Part shown: positions 63,623 through 64,000 of the stretch, in pieces | How the letters are laid out: each line of letters opens with the position of its first letter | Numbering within the stretch: position 1 is the first letter of the stretch | Source of the DNA: GCA-2731375 sp964631725 | Lineage (GTDB): Bacteria > Pseudomonadota > Alphaproteobacteria > GCA-2731375 | Reading direction: 5' to 3' | Length of the DNA: 64,000 bases | Assembly: GCA_964631725.1 (NCBI GenBank) | Contig: CAZVYX010000021.1 | Span: 1 to 64,000 of the forward strand | Program-made: the position numbers and the translations under genes | Notes under the pieces: model-generated | What the model saw: only the letters and a program-made list of their open reading frames with translations | What the model was told of the DNA's origin: nothing | Databases searched by the model: none

Positions 63623-64000
63623 TTATTGCCCGGTAGATTCTCGGGCGGCCAAAATCTTGTCATCCACGCCGTGCCCCCGCTTCGGCACCAGGACCGTCCG
63701 TTTATAGCGCATCACCAACGTGCCGTCGCCCTTGTGGGCGCGGGTTTCCACATCGACGATGCCCTGGGTGGGGCGGGATTTGGACTCCTTTTTGCCCAGG
63801 ACCTCCGATTCCGCATACAGGGTATCGCCGTTGAAGACCGGCGCGGGCATGGAAATATCGGTCCAGCCCAGATTGGCGATGGCCTTTTGAGAGACGTCCG
63901 AGACGCTCATGCCCGCGACCACGGCCAGGGTCAGGGCGGAATTCACGATGGGCTTGCCGAATTCCGAATGTTTGGCATATTCGGCATCGAAATGCAGCGG
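63623..64000 (-). CDS. MaoC family dehydratase (partial, runs off window)
   Basis: The C-terminal 125 residues of a hot-dog-fold enoyl-CoA hydratase. The segment PLHFDAEYAKHSEFGKPIVN at the edge carries the catalytic Asp/His pair of the R-hydratase type. After it come NGDTLYAESEVL and the tail RYKRTVLVPKRG. The N-terminus lies beyond base 64000. It is the first visible gene of the acyl-CoA operon and probably hydrates the enoyl-CoA made by the dehydrogenase; mesaconyl-CoA hydratase-like relatives are also of this type. Confidence 0.85.
   Translation of the reverse strand, partial: PLHFDAEYAKHSEFGKPIVNSALTLAVVAGMSVSDVSQKAIANLGWTDISMPAPVFNGDTLYAESEVLGKKESKSRPTQGIVDVETRAHKGDGTLVMRYKRTVLVPKRGHGVDDKILAARESTGQ

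Overview
The window reads as high-GC alphaproteobacterial chromosome, most like a Rhodospirillales-type organism. The evidence is the clpS-clpA-phasin-DacF(SPOR) block around 34.5-40 kb, a phasin (polyhydroxyalkanoate storage), a PAS_5-type protein, several PAS kinases and many acyl-CoA/CaiB genes. I see no rRNA, tRNA, prophage, transposase or CRISPR. The taxonomic call is inference; no marker gene here settles the species.

Layout. 0.3-4.3 kb: a PAS protein, then a minus-strand operon of CoA-transferase, a GrdB/PrdB-like reductase interrupted by an in-frame UGA that is very probably selenocysteine (1825-3075), and a D-2-hydroxyacid dehydrogenase. 4.5-14.4 kb: a compact plus-strand nucleoside uptake and salvage operon (BMP-type ABC importer, cytidine deaminase, purine nucleoside phosphorylase, thymidine phosphorylase, phosphopentomutase, two HAD phosphatases). 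14.5-17.1 kb: an ATC-hydrolase family protein, a cyclic-di-GMP-I riboswitch in front of a 56-aa membrane protein, and an unusual acyl-CoA mutase large subunit. 17.2-22.7 kb: MFS transporter, methyltransferase/DapA-like/cupin operon, SDR and M24 peptidase.

22.8-29.8 kb: a 53-aa small gene, a 1310-aa multi-PAS hybrid histidine kinase, a small membrane protein, and a secreted fusion of a caspase-like protease with a complete UgpB-type glycerol-3-phosphate-binding protein. This fusion is the most unusual protein in the window. 29.9-34.5 kb: SlyX, SDR, phytanoyl-CoA dioxygenase, AraC regulator divergent from an MFS pump. 34.5-42 kb: ClpA/ClpS, phasin, D-Ala-D-Ala carboxypeptidase and small proteins. 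42-48 kb: Na+/solute symporter, a second PhyH oxygenase in an operon with a leaderless NMT1-like protein and a phosphodiesterase, and a 2OG-Fe(II) oxygenase. 48-58.5 kb: a membrane sensor kinase flanked by two gene remnants, a chemoreceptor, a PrpF/TcuA pair for tricarboxylate use, a glucosaminidase and a PNPOx-fold protein. 58.5-64 kb: a minus-strand acyl-CoA catabolic operon (MaoC, acyl-CoA dehydrogenase, two CaiB transferases, enoyl-CoA hydratase, isochorismatase-like hydrolase) that runs off the window edge.

Two families of structured intergenic repeats occur, each in two copies. One is a 94-nt double hairpin (20620, 40864). The other is a ~125-nt nested palindrome (22700, 40958). In both families the copies differ in ways that keep the stems paired.
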